From positions 1-26,760 of IMG/VR virus record IMGVR_UViG_3300021961_000530: a stretch of 26,760 nucleotides of DNA, one strand, 5' to 3'. Made by a program: the position numbers and the translations under genes. The notes below the pieces were generated by a model that saw nothing but the letters and a program-made list of their open reading frames with translations, was not told the origin of the DNA and ran no database searches. This stretch comes from a virus. Below, in pieces: positions 6,657 through 15,358 of this stretch (the stretch's first letter is position 1; each line of letters opens with the position of its first letter).

Positions 6657-9600
6657 TTATGCTGCACCTGCTCTAGCAAATGTTTGTTGAACTAAAACTG
6701 TTGTGCTATTGTTAGGTGTAATTGTAAAACTATATGTGTTTGTTCCCGTAGTATAATCTGTTCCTTGTATGTTGTAAACACCATTAGCAAATAAATCGAA
6801 AGCATCTGCAATATAAACAAATGAATACAATGCCTGTCCATTAACAGTATATCTTACAGTATTCACTGGAGTTCCAGTTGGAGTTGTTAAATTATTTTCA
6901 CTAAATTGAATAACAGTTAATTTACCTGTTGTTGTATTTGGAAAGTTAGTAATTGAACCACTTGATATATCATAATCCAATTCATTTACCACAGTTCCAT
7001 TTAAAAATAAAAATTCATATCCACTACTAATATCCCATAAGGTAGGTGTATAAAATGTTGCTGCTGTTAAATCAGCTTCATAACGACTAAAGCATGGATA
7101 AGATGATCCTGCTGCTCTATAACGATAAATTGAATCGCCATTAGAAGCTGTTATTGATATATCAACTGTAATTTGTCTACTTGCATAATCAACTCCAGTT
7201 ACAGTATATTGAGTTGGAGTTCCTGTGTTATCAAAAGTAATAATGTCACCAATATTAATATATTGAAATGGCATTTCACCTAATGCCCATGTCACTACAT
7301 TGCTTGCAACTGAATCAACATATACATGAAGAAACTCATAATAAGTTCCGCTTGAAACTGCTCGCATTGAAATAATAGATATTTGATCGCCTGCATTTGC
7401 TCCAGTATTTAAAGTGACAGTTGTTGTTGTTTCTGTATATTCAGAAGTAGATAATAATAATCCATTTTGTAATATTAAATCTTGACCATTAATATAACCT
7501 GGTTGTCTTGCAACTGGAGTAAACACAGTTTGTCCAGCAGTTGCTACATAATTATTACTTGTGTAATAAAATTCATCAGGTGATGTAAACCCAAGCACTC
7601 GACCATAAATATCAATGGTTAAAGTTGCAGCAGAACCCGTAAATGTAGGCGATCCACCAAAATCTAAAAATTGAGCAAGTGAAGCAATTACTCGACCATC
7701 AGGATTATTAGTTACAGCAATTTCACCTGTTCCAACTGTTGTTGAACCTGTAATTAATACCTGTCCAGTAGCTTGATCTAAATCAATATAATTAATTCCA
7801 TCTTCTAATGCTGACCATACTCTAGGATCAAATTTACTTGCAGTTGATGGAACAAAAGCACCACCACCACCTGCTGAAACAGCAAAATCAGTATCAAAGC
7901 TAAATTTTCTTCCAGTTCTATTTGCATACGCTAAATATATATTTGTGCCAAAATTAGGATCAGCAATATACCAATTGTAATCATTGGCATCTAATGATGG
8001 ACTTGTTCCTGTTTGATTTAATAATCCAAAATAACTTTTGTTTCTTGGACTAAGTGAGAATCCAGTTCCATTAACATCATCTGCATAAGCAACAGCAATG
8101 TAACGATCAGAAAATTGAAATGTAGTTGGTCGCCATCTAAATAATAATGAAGCATCTGAATAATTACTTTCAGCTAAAGCATTAACCATTTTGCTAAAGA
8201 AATACCAATTACCCGCAGGAATATTAAATAATTGTATTGGTGGTAATGTAGTATTAACATCATAAGGATCACCATTAGATTGTATTTCTGAAACTGCTGC
8301 TAAAAATAATTGAGATTCTGTTGGAAATTCATAAGCTGAATACCAAAGTTCTGCATACTGAGTTATGCCAGCACTTGATGATGTTATTTGCACATCAAAA
8401 GCAGGGTTAGTAATTGATGGATATTGATTTAAAATAATAGGAATAGGAATATTACCAAAAGCTGTTGGAGTTCCAATACCTGTATTTGGTGCAGGGGTAA
8501 ATTGAGTAATATCAACATCTGCATAAACATCAGGGTTATATTCAATTAAATTTAATGTTGCACTTATTTGTCCTGATTCATTAAATTTTTCTGTTACTTT
8601 CATAATTCTGAATAATTTTTCATCCCATCCATAATTAGTATTGGTAACAGTTACAATATCGCCAGCTTCTAATTGAAGTCCTTGATAATTAATATCAAAT
8701 GTTAATTGCAAATCTTCTCGCGCTGATTTCAACATTCGATTAGCTAAAAATTGTGCAGTTACATTATCATTTGTTAAATATAAAGAAACAGATTGTTTAT
8801 TAACTGGTTCATTAGGAAATAATAATTCAGGTGCTAAAGTTGCTAAATCAAATGTAGAAGAATTAAATGTATCTTTTTCAGAACCATCAGGAAATTTAAC
8901 TTCAATGACATTAAATGAATTTGATAAATCAATAGGTGAAACTGTAATAGAAGAAATAATATTAGAATCGTTTAAATCCATAACTGGAACATCATCAGGC
9001 GATTGAACAACAATTGCCCACTCACCTACTATTTCATTATATTTAACTAAACAATCACAACAATCACTCATGGATTGTATGTTTTGCATTATTTTTCTAT
9101 TAGTATCTAATAAACCATTAAATGTAAATCTTGGAATTGTTCCAGTTCCACCTGTATAAGTTGTGTAAGTAAAACTACCTGAACAATATGTATTTAATGC
9201 AGTAAGTGAAGCTGTGTCAATTTGTGATAAAGGAATTGCAGCACCATAGCGTGTGCTTGAAAAATAATCTAAAAAACAATCGCCTGGCTGAGTTCTTGAA
9301 TTAATAACTTGAAAGCGTGTTTGTTGTAATCCAGTTATTCCTCGACTTTGGCTGTATTTAATATGAACAATAGCAAAAGCTGTATTGGTCATTAATTTAT
9401 ATCCATTCCATTTATACAATAAATTTGTTGCGCTCATTATTCCTATGGCAGATGATGCAGTATTCCATCCGCTAGAAGAACCATTACTATATAAATAAAT
9501 ATCCATGTAACCTGAAATATCTTGTACTCCTGCGGTTGGATCACCTGGATCATAAAGACTTTCATCTAATAAACCAGTTACTTTTCCATTAGCACCAAAA

Positions 9601-9983
9601 ATACATCTTTTCCCACCCCAATAAACATTGCCAAAAGATATAGAGTCAGGTGTTCCGCCCGTTTCAGTATTAGTTACTTCACATAATGAAAAAACATAAT
9701 ATAAATCTTGATTATTTGTTGAGATAGATAAATCAGTCATGATACCGCCTGTGTAAGCAGTGCCATAAATTACAGGAAGTTTATTATCGCCAGCAGGCGA
9801 AAGTTGTTGTCTGTTGCCTGGATTGGGTTCGGGAGTTGCATTGGTTTGACTAGGTGCATCAGGCGCAAAAAGTTTAGATATAATTGTGGATGCGATCATA
9901 TTAATAGCAAAAGCCATTACTGTTCCTGCAAAAGTTGCGGCAAATGCTTTGCCTGCTATTGCGGCTACTACTGCACCACCCAT
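6657..9983 (-). CDS. J-like tail tip / host specificity protein, 1108 aa
   Basis: The length, the place at the end of the tail genes and the N-terminus identify a central tail-tip protein of the lambda J type. Residues 1-40 are hydrophobic and alanine-rich, followed by the typical segment LPVIYGTAYTGGIMTDLSIS, where J-like proteins begin their hub domains. The region around residues 300-500 (FTYTTYTGGTGTIPRFTFNG to NLIEYNPDVYADVD) matches hub domains of the Phage-tail_3 kind. Fibronectin-like and beta modules follow. The last 300 residues hold several copies of a QTVFTP / NG / DYT module shared with the 490-residue fibre. Its start overlaps the acetyltransferase stop as TAATG. It should form the tip that contacts the host envelope. 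Confidence 0.88.
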   Translation of the reverse strand: MGGAVVAAIAGKAFAATFAGTVMAFAINMIASTIISKLFAPDAPSQTNATPEPNPGNRQQLSPAGDNKLPVIYGTAYTGGIMTDLSISTNNQDLYYVFSLCEVTNTETGGTPDSISFGNVYWGGKRCIFGANGKVTGLLDESLYDPGDPTAGVQDISGYMDIYLYSNGSSSGWNTASSAIGIMSATNLLYKWNGYKLMTNTAFAIVHIKYSQSRGITGLQQTRFQVINSRTQPGDCFLDYFSSTRYGAAIPLSQIDTASLTALNTYCSGSFTYTTYTGGTGTIPRFTFNGLLDTNRKIMQNIQSMSDCCDCLVKYNEIVGEWAIVVQSPDDVPVMDLNDSNIISSITVSPIDLSNSFNVIEVKFPDGSEKDTFNSSTFDLATLAPELLFPNEPVNKQSVSLYLTNDNVTAQFLANRMLKSAREDLQLTFDINYQGLQLEAGDIVTVTNTNYGWDEKLFRIMKVTEKFNESGQISATLNLIEYNPDVYADVDITQFTPAPNTGIGTPTAFGNIPIPIILNQYPSITNPAFDVQITSSSAGITQYAELWYSAYEFPTESQLFLAAVSEIQSNGDPYDVNTTLPPIQLFNIPAGNWYFFSKMVNALAESNYSDASLLFRWRPTTFQFSDRYIAVAYADDVNGTGFSLSPRNKSYFGLLNQTGTSPSLDANDYNWYIADPNFGTNIYLAYANRTGRKFSFDTDFAVSAGGGGAFVPSTASKFDPRVWSALEDGINYIDLDQATGQVLITGSTTVGTGEIAVTNNPDGRVIASLAQFLDFGGSPTFTGSAATLTIDIYGRVLGFTSPDEFYYTSNNYVATAGQTVFTPVARQPGYINGQDLILQNGLLLSTSEYTETTTTVTLNTGANAGDQISIISMRAVSSGTYYEFLHVYVDSVASNVVTWALGEMPFQYINIGDIITFDNTGTPTQYTVTGVDYASRQITVDISITASNGDSIYRYRAAGSSYPCFSRYEADLTAATFYTPTLWDISSGYEFLFLNGTVVNELDYDISSGSITNFPNTTTGKLTVIQFSENNLTTPTGTPVNTVRYTVNGQALYSFVYIADAFDLFANGVYNIQGTDYTTGTNTYSFTITPNNSTTVLVQQTFARAGAA

Positions 9984-10435
9984 TATTGAATCCTTTTAAT
10001 AAATATTTTTTCTATAAAATTACATCCAAGATATTCAAACAGTCTTGAATTATCTAAATGCGTTTTTGTGCTATATCTAATCATGTTAATACCAATAGAC
10101 TTTAAATATTCTTCTGCAAATTGAAACATTTTTATTCCTGTTCTGCCTTTACGATATTCAGGTTTAAGATAATAAATATCTTCAGTCGCTAACAAACAAT
10201 CTTTATAGTGAAGATTAAGCCCAACAAAAAAAACAATGTAACCTACTAATTCACTATCATCTTCACATAAAACAACTTTAACTAAATTCTTTTTATCTGC
10301 ATTAAAGTAAACATCATAATCAGGATTTAATTTTAACTCTTGAGTTACAGATAATTCTTTATAATGTTCATCAAATAGTTTTATTATTCGATCAAAACAT
10401 TCTTTAGCATTTGTTATCCTATATTGTATTGTCAT
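9983..10435 (-). CDS. GNAT family N-acetyltransferase, 150 aa
   Basis: A complete GNAT-size protein. The central strand ATEDIYYLKPEYRKGRTGIK holds the acetyl-CoA-binding R-x-x-G-x-G/A type loop (RKGRTG), followed by an alpha helix (FQFAEEYLKSIG) and the final ENLG-like part SRLFEYLGCNF. These are standard features of the fold. Its stop overlaps the J-like gene start, so it is built into the tail operon rather than inserted loosely. It could acetylate a tail component, a host protein or a small molecule; the sequence does not say which. Acetyltransferases appear at this place in other aquatic siphophages. Confidence 0.82.
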   Translation of the reverse strand: MTIQYRITNAKECFDRIIKLFDEHYKELSVTQELKLNPDYDVYFNADKKNLVKVVLCEDDSELVGYIVFFVGLNLHYKDCLLATEDIYYLKPEYRKGRTGIKMFQFAEEYLKSIGINMIRYSTKTHLDNSRLFEYLGCNFIEKIFIKRIQ

Positions 10436-10437
10436 AG

Positions 10438-11196
10438 TTAAGAATTAGCAGGCGCATCCTTTCCAAAGTAATAATTAATGGTTTCAATAAATGAAACTCT
10501 ATTCATTGAATCATCACCTGGATTCCAATAAGTCCAAGAGTTATCATTAGTATATCTACCAGCAGTTCTATTTTGTAAAATAATTTGTATGCTTGATGCA
10601 GATACAGTTACTATTCCAACAAACTGTCTTATTTCTTCCATCCATTGTTCTGATATAGCAAATGAATTAACATAGCCAGTAAAAAATTTATATAAACCAC
10701 CAGTTCCGCCAGTTGTTATTAATGCACCATTGCTATCAAAAAATCCATGCCACATTTCTATTAATGATCCTTTAATGCCTTGACCAAGAACCCAGCCAAG
10801 TAACGCAGTATCAATTCCAACTAAAGTAACTGTTGTTTCATTTGCTGTTGATTTAATATCACGAGTTACATCATTAATTTTAACAAGTCCGCCAAGCGCA
10901 TCAAAAGGTTCTGAATCAACTGCTGGAATTGTTAATGGACTTGGAGTAGTAGCTAAACGATAAACAACATTACCAAAGACTGTGCCTGTTCCTTCACCTA
11001 CTCCAGTTGCAGTAAATACTACACCAACAGTATTGGATGAAGCACCTATTAATGTAAAATCAGTATTGCCTACAAAAACAATTGTATATTCAGTTCCAAT
11101 ATTAATAGAAGTAACAGAAATAGTTGCAGTAGTAGTTACTCTAACAAAATCAACTAATCTTATACTATTGGTATCGACTTCAGGAATTATGTTCAC
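10438..11196 (-). CDS. Distal tail / baseplate hub-like protein, 252 aa
   Basis: The last third (KFFTGYVNSFAISEQWMEEI, then NRTAGRYTNDNSWTYWNPGD and NYYFGKD) has the pattern of proteins that link the tail tube to the tip in lambda-like phages: a beta domain ending in an R-x-N-x-x-S plus Y-x-x-K/GK region. The N-terminal part contains an extra segment, residues about 30-75 (GTEYTIVFVGNTDFTLIGAS and following VGVVFTATGVGEGTGTVF), which is a repeat known from fibre proteins and seems inserted. The start overlaps the upstream gene's end by a few bases. The family assignment is moderate because I cannot run a profile search. Confidence 0.65.
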   Translation of the reverse strand: MNIIPEVDTNSIRLVDFVRVTTTATISVTSINIGTEYTIVFVGNTDFTLIGASSNTVGVVFTATGVGEGTGTVFGNVVYRLATTPSPLTIPAVDSEPFDALGGLVKINDVTRDIKSTANETTVTLVGIDTALLGWVLGQGIKGSLIEMWHGFFDSNGALITTGGTGGLYKFFTGYVNSFAISEQWMEEIRQFVGIVTVSASSIQIILQNRTAGRYTNDNSWTYWNPGDDSMNRVSFIETINYYFGKDAPANS

Positions 11197-11873
11197 AATA
11201 CATCCTCAAATGCTACAAAGTTACCATTCCAAGCAAGAAAAGAATCATTAGTCATTGGCACTAATGTGTAGGTTGGATATTCTTTTAATAAAACTGGAAA
11301 TGTAACTCCAGTGTAAGTTCCACCACTTAATGAAATAGTCGTACCATATTGACCTATTACACATTGAACTGGAGTAGCAAGATTAGTTATTAAATTACGA
11401 TGAACTGGAATATTAACTGTTGAACCTGAACCTCTTTGAACATCTGCTGTTGCAATATAAGCATATCTGCCTACTTGGCAAAAATCACCAGTTTTAACAA
11501 TATAATCAGTTGCACTCATTGTTGGTAAATCACCTAAGACTAAAGTTTTGTTTGCACTTGCAATTTGCCAATTACATAAGCCAATATCAAATGTAGCCAT
11601 GTCACCTTGATAAGCAATGTAATTAACCCATCCAGTTGCACCAAAATTTAAATATTGTTCAACTGATCTATCTGCATCTCTTAACTGACTTAATAAAGTT
11701 CTGTTTTGAGAATACAATAAATAGTTCATTGGCTTCATTGTAAATTGAAAAGGTTGAACAGTTACAATTTCAGAAGTAGAAAGTCTTTGGTTTCGAGATA
11801 ACATTTGACCAATAAACTTTTGATCGTTTATTCCTACTGATTCAGATATAGAAAGTATAGTATTTAGTGACAT
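11193..11873 (-). CDS. Distal tail-like protein, 226 aa
   Basis: A beta-rich 226-residue protein directly after the tape measure gene, where distal tail or tail-tip proteins normally lie. Notable segments are VTVQPFQFTMKPMNYLLYSQ early on, and the end FPVLLKEYPTYTLVPMTNDS and NGNFVAFEDVL; the F-x-F/V-x-E-D-V-L tail is usual in such tip proteins. It has no membrane helix or enzyme motif. It overlaps the next gene by four bases (ATGA), so the two are translated together and may form one tail-tip complex. Confidence 0.6.
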   Translation of the reverse strand: MSLNTILSISESVGINDQKFIGQMLSRNQRLSTSEIVTVQPFQFTMKPMNYLLYSQNRTLLSQLRDADRSVEQYLNFGATGWVNYIAYQGDMATFDIGLCNWQIASANKTLVLGDLPTMSATDYIVKTGDFCQVGRYAYIATADVQRGSGSTVNIPVHRNLITNLATPVQCVIGQYGTTISLSGGTYTGVTFPVLLKEYPTYTLVPMTNDSFLAWNGNFVAFEDVL

Positions 11874-11875
11874 AA

Positions 11876-13747
11876 TTACCTCGATTGTGGCAAACTTCTT
11901 TGAGCAGATTGATTAGCTGACCAAACTGCCGATTTATTTGCTGATAAAAATTGAGTAGCTGATTGTGTATCAATTGCACTCATATTTTGAATATAAGGAC
12001 CATTATAAACTATTTGTGGTTGGCTTCCCATCATTGATCCCATTTGATTGTTAGGAATAATTGTTCCTGCTGTGCGTGGAATAAAAAGTTCAGGTCCTTT
12101 TTCACCTACAATAGAAGGTTGGTTGACTGGTGGATTACCCCCATCTGCAAATTTTGGATACGGACTTCCAATAGCACCAACAGTTACAGTTCCTGTACCA
12201 CCGCCAAATATATTACCAACAGAAGGAAACAATGAACTAAATATAGAAGATGCTTGCGCCTTTAATTGCATTTTAATTATATCTGCAATAATGCTTTTAG
12301 CTAAATCACCAAATTTTAGTTTTCCAGTTTCTACAAATGTATCCAAAGCATTTTCCATACTTCTTGTCATAGATTCAAAAGCCATTTCACCTGCACCAAA
12401 TGAATCATTCATTTTTTCTTTAAAGTTTTCAAAAGCAGTTGACCATCCAGCTTGAAATGTATTTTGCATCCTTTTAGTTTCTTCTTGTATTTCAATAGTT
12501 TTTATTTTTAACTTATCTAATTGTTCTAATTGATCGCCAGTTAAAGTTGTTGATTTTCCAAGTTTGTCTATTTCAACTGCTAAATCAAATAAAGCCAGTT
12601 GTTTTTCTTTATAAGTATCTGATTTTCCAATTAACTCTTGTTCAAGTTTTAATCTTTCTTGAGCAATTTCAGCTAATTCAGATTGAGTATTAAATATGTC
12701 ATCGCGTATAGCTTTATCTTTAAGCATTGCTGCATTAAGCAATTCTTGTTTAGCAGCTTCGCTTGCACGATCAAATTTTCCGCCTGGTTGAAATTCTAAA
12801 GCATATTTTTGATATTCAGTTCTAACAGTTCCTATTGTTTCTGCTTCTAATTTAAGAATTCTAATTTGTTGTTGTAATGCTTCATTTTGCTTTTCTATTT
12901 CTTTTTGTATTTTCTTTTCTTCGTCACCTAAACCTAATTCTCTTTTATTATCTAATGGTCTATCGGAAAGAAACATGTAATCTTTTCCGTACTCACCAAG
13001 TTCGGCTGCTTTTCCAGTAAATTTATCAATAGCAGAATTAATCTCTTTAAATATTAAAGCCCATCCTTTTAATGACTGAGTAATAAAATCAAGTGCTGGT
13101 TCAATAAATCCTATAAAGTCAACATAAAATAATCGCCAACTATCTGTTAATTCGCCAACTAAAAAAGCTGCTCTTTCTATTGATGCTTCATTATCTGCAA
13201 AGCGTGGAGTTAATTTATCTAAATCATCTGATAATCTTGCTAAATCTACATTTTTAATTCCCTTACCAAATAATTCAAATCCTAATGTGTTTCTCTTAAT
13301 TTGATCGTCAACTTGTGATAATCCTCTAAGAGTTTTTTTGACTAATTCTTCTTGAGATAATGTGCCTAAATCTTTAAGTGTTATTCCTAATTTTGCAAAG
13401 GAAGCTCTAGTCTTATCAGAACCTTCAATTGCTGAACCAAGACTTTTTGTAAAGGATGATAATAATTTAGAAGAATTTTCTGCTTCACCACCATTTTGTT
13501 TTAATGCTTGTGATAAAGCTAAAACAGATTTAATAGATACTTCATTGGCTACTGCGGTATCATTAATTTTATCTGCATAATCCATTGCATTTTTGATAAC
13601 TGCGGTAAAAGAAATACCAACAGCAGCTAATGCAATTTTGGTAGAAGTTGCAAAATTTGAAACTTTGTCTTTAGCAAGTCCTAAATTTTTATTGAACTCA
13701 CCAGTATCTAGTCCAAGAATAACTGCTAATCTTGAAATAATTGCCAT
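11876..13747 (-). CDS. Tape measure protein, 623 aa
   Basis: The N-terminus MAIISRLAVILGLDTGEFNK followed by a hydrophobic helix (IALAAVGISFTAVIKNAMDY) is characteristic of tape measure proteins. The centre is long, charged and helical with coiled-coil segments (for example around residues 285-440, rich in E, K, Q and L). The C-terminus has the typical tape measure ending, FADGGNPPVNQPSIVGEKGP followed by ELFIPRTAGTIIP. If one residue spans roughly 1.5 angstrom, the tail would be about 90 nm long, which agrees with a siphovirus. It is preceded by the two chaperone genes, as expected. Confidence 0.9.
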   Translation of the reverse strand: MAIISRLAVILGLDTGEFNKNLGLAKDKVSNFATSTKIALAAVGISFTAVIKNAMDYADKINDTAVANEVSIKSVLALSQALKQNGGEAENSSKLLSSFTKSLGSAIEGSDKTRASFAKLGITLKDLGTLSQEELVKKTLRGLSQVDDQIKRNTLGFELFGKGIKNVDLARLSDDLDKLTPRFADNEASIERAAFLVGELTDSWRLFYVDFIGFIEPALDFITQSLKGWALIFKEINSAIDKFTGKAAELGEYGKDYMFLSDRPLDNKRELGLGDEEKKIQKEIEKQNEALQQQIRILKLEAETIGTVRTEYQKYALEFQPGGKFDRASEAAKQELLNAAMLKDKAIRDDIFNTQSELAEIAQERLKLEQELIGKSDTYKEKQLALFDLAVEIDKLGKSTTLTGDQLEQLDKLKIKTIEIQEETKRMQNTFQAGWSTAFENFKEKMNDSFGAGEMAFESMTRSMENALDTFVETGKLKFGDLAKSIIADIIKMQLKAQASSIFSSLFPSVGNIFGGGTGTVTVGAIGSPYPKFADGGNPPVNQPSIVGEKGPELFIPRTAGTIIPNNQMGSMMGSQPQIVYNGPYIQNMSAIDTQSATQFLSANKSAVWSANQSAQRSLPQSR

Positions 13748-13749
13748 AA

Positions 13750-14058
13750 TTATTTACCTTTAAATTTATCTAAATTAAACCCTTGCGCTTGCGACATATA
13801 AGCTAATAATGATTCGCTTGCAGATAAATCTGCTTCTTGGTAAATGTAATTGTAGGTAGTGCCGAGAATAGATTTTAAACTATATGGTTGGCTATTGTTT
13901 CCACGAATATAATTAAATACCCCTGCTGTAAGTGTTCCAAGCGTTACCATTAGATTTTTATTCCCTACCATACCATCAGCATACATGACCATAATATCGT
14001 TCATTGTTGCTTCATCTAACGCATCTATTGTGTCTTGTGTATGCCCATTAAAAATCAT
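13750..14058 (-). CDS. Tail assembly chaperone, downstream (T-like) part
   Basis: A 102-residue frame located between the chaperone and the tape measure, as T in lambda G-GT. The frame is open upstream of its ATG to base 14109 and is in the -1 frame relative to the preceding gene, giving KVIGSLRKQVRAS in front of the ATG. No good Shine-Dalgarno lies before the ATG (nearest AAGAAAG is too far), which favours production as a frameshift fusion rather than as a free protein. The frame ends MSQAQGFNLDKFKGK. The protein itself is not strongly recognisable, so the call rests on position, size and frame relation. Confidence 0.75.
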   Translation of the reverse strand: MIFNGHTQDTIDALDEATMNDIMVMYADGMVGNKNLMVTLGTLTAGVFNYIRGNNSQPYSLKSILGTTYNYIYQEADLSASESLLAYMSQAQGFNLDKFKGK

Positions 14059-14090
14059 TGATGCTCGGACTTGCTTTCTTAATGAGCCAA

Positions 14091-14109
14091 TTACTTTGAG
14101 CGCGTTTCC
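14091..14109 (-). promoter_or_regulatory. Candidate -1 ribosomal frameshift region (tail chaperone G/GT)
   Basis: The two chaperone frames overlap in these 19 bases. The upstream frame ends AAA CGC TCA AAG TAA-like (last Lys codon AAG followed by stop), and the -1 frame reads AAA GTA. A one-base back slip on the final A-AAG (bases 14097-14094) keeps perfect lysyl-tRNA pairing; a GGAAACG (14109-14103) is a weaker alternative. No strong heptamer of the lambda GGGAAAG type is present, so the slip site is a hypothesis. Confidence 0.5.
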
Positions 14110-14570
14110 TTATATCCAGGTGAAATAGCTTCATTAATGCCATCAACAATACTTAACTGAATTGCTAATGGAAATTCATCTTCAATATCTTTATATTCTA
14201 AATCAGCTAATGATTCCCCATGTTCAGGAATTAAAAATTTAAAATATTCGGTAATTCTATATTGCAAAATAGTTTTGTTTTTAGCCGTTTCACGCATAGA
14301 ACGACCTTCAACAATAATATCATTATCTTTATATTCTACACCATCAGGATTATTATTTTTAATATTTAATAAATCTTTGGTTAAATCTTGATAATTTTTT
14401 TCAACATCTTCTTCGTTTGGGTTTTTAAAATATTCATATATTTTTTCTATTTCTGTAACACTTGGCACTCTAACTTTAAAAGTATGTCCACCTAATTCAA
14501 ATGTTCTAGTCATTATAGATAATTTATTATCTTCAAATTTTTTACCTAATGCTTTTTTTAATTTACTCAT
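14091..14570 (-). CDS. Tail assembly chaperone (G-like), 159 aa
   Basis: Lies two places before the tape measure, starts MSKLKKALGKKFEDNKLSIM and contains a charged middle (residues 50-75, rich in N, E, K and D). The segment TRTFELGGHTFKVRVPSVTE is the beta-rich start common to tail assembly chaperones that bind the tape measure. It ends GYKETRSK. The start overlaps the previous stop as ATGA. In lambda-like phages such a protein coats the tape measure during tube polymerisation and is made both alone and as a frameshift fusion; the -1 frame open overlap here matches that. Confidence 0.75.
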   Translation of the reverse strand: MSKLKKALGKKFEDNKLSIMTRTFELGGHTFKVRVPSVTEIEKIYEYFKNPNEEDVEKNYQDLTKDLLNIKNNNPDGVEYKDNDIIVEGRSMRETAKNKTILQYRITEYFKFLIPEHGESLADLEYKDIEDEFPLAIQLSIVDGINEAISPGYKETRSK

Positions 14571-15118
14571 GTTTTTTTACTCCTGTATTGTTCCATTTTT
14601 TGTTTTAAAATTTCACCTAATTTTTTTGTTACATTTTGTGCTTGTGATTCTAAAGATGTTCGCATAAATGGTTGTGCTGACATTTTTGCTGTTCCAAATT
14701 CTTGCGCCATTGCTCGTGCATCTGATACAACATTTTTTCCTTCATAAAATTTTCTTTTTTCTCGTTTGTATTCTTTGCCTTTTAAACCTTGAGCCATTGC
14801 TTGAAATTCTTTTTTAAGTTTTCTAGGAATAGGTTTAGTCTGAACAAAAGCTAAAACAGAATCAGTTGGATTAATATATTTAGATCGCATATCTTTTCTT
14901 GTTGGTCTGCGACCTGTAATGTGTAATGAATTAACTAATGTTCCAGTGTCTTTTGGTGCTAATGATTTAGTCATAGCAAGAACTGGTTTCATTGCTTCTT
15001 TTACAGAAGGCAATAATACTTTGCTTTTTGCTTCTTTATCACCAATTTCATTTTGAAGTTGCTGAAATACCTCAAGCGTTTCTTTTAGTCCAACAACAAC
15101 AAAACGGGTAGCAGTCAT
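14567..15118 (-). CDS. HK97 gp10-like head-tail or tail completion protein, 183 aa
   Basis: The stretch KSLAPKDTGTLVNSLHI (around residues 51-67) is the A-P-x-D-T-G-x-L-x-x-S-I signature of the HK97 gp10-like family, and the later EFGTAKMSAQPFMRTSLES is its second signature (G-T-x-x-x-x-A-x-P-F-M-R). Basic residues are frequent between these motifs (KKEFQAMAQGLKGKEYKREK). The family normally sits before the major tail protein. Here it lies after it, which is a small change of order. The start overlaps the previous stop as TAATG. Family assignment is confident; its exact step in joining head and tail is inferred. Confidence 0.83.
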   Translation of the reverse strand: MTATRFVVVGLKETLEVFQQLQNEIGDKEAKSKVLLPSVKEAMKPVLAMTKSLAPKDTGTLVNSLHITGRRPTRKDMRSKYINPTDSVLAFVQTKPIPRKLKKEFQAMAQGLKGKEYKREKRKFYEGKNVVSDARAMAQEFGTAKMSAQPFMRTSLESQAQNVTKKLGEILKQKMEQYRSKKT

Positions 15119-15339
15119 TACTCTACCTTAATAATTTTTTGATAAATAGCGTTATTTAATTTAACAACATAATCGACAACTTCATCAGGTGACATAGTAT
15201 CAGCATGATTGGCTGCAATTTCATGAGCAAGATTAATACCAGTTAGCCTTTGTTGTGCAAAGCCAAACCAGTTTTTTTGTCCTGAATTGGCTTGCATAAC
15301 AAGGTAACCTAATAAATCTTTTTGTGATCCTATATTCAT
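15118..15339 (-). CDS. Small hypothetical protein, 73 aa
   Basis: A predicted helical protein of 73 residues (MNIGSQKDLLGYLVMQANSG at the start, DEVVDYVVKLNNAIYQKIIK at the end). An AAGGATAAAACATC leader gives a Shine-Dalgarno. It stands between the tail tube protein and the gp10-like protein. There is no membrane helix or cysteine. It could be a minor tail assembly factor but I do not recognise it. Confidence 0.7.
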   Translation of the reverse strand: MNIGSQKDLLGYLVMQANSGQKNWFGFAQQRLTGINLAHEIAANHADTMSPDEVVDYVVKLNNAIYQKIIKVE

Positions 15340-15358
15340 GATGTTTTATCCTTTTTCA

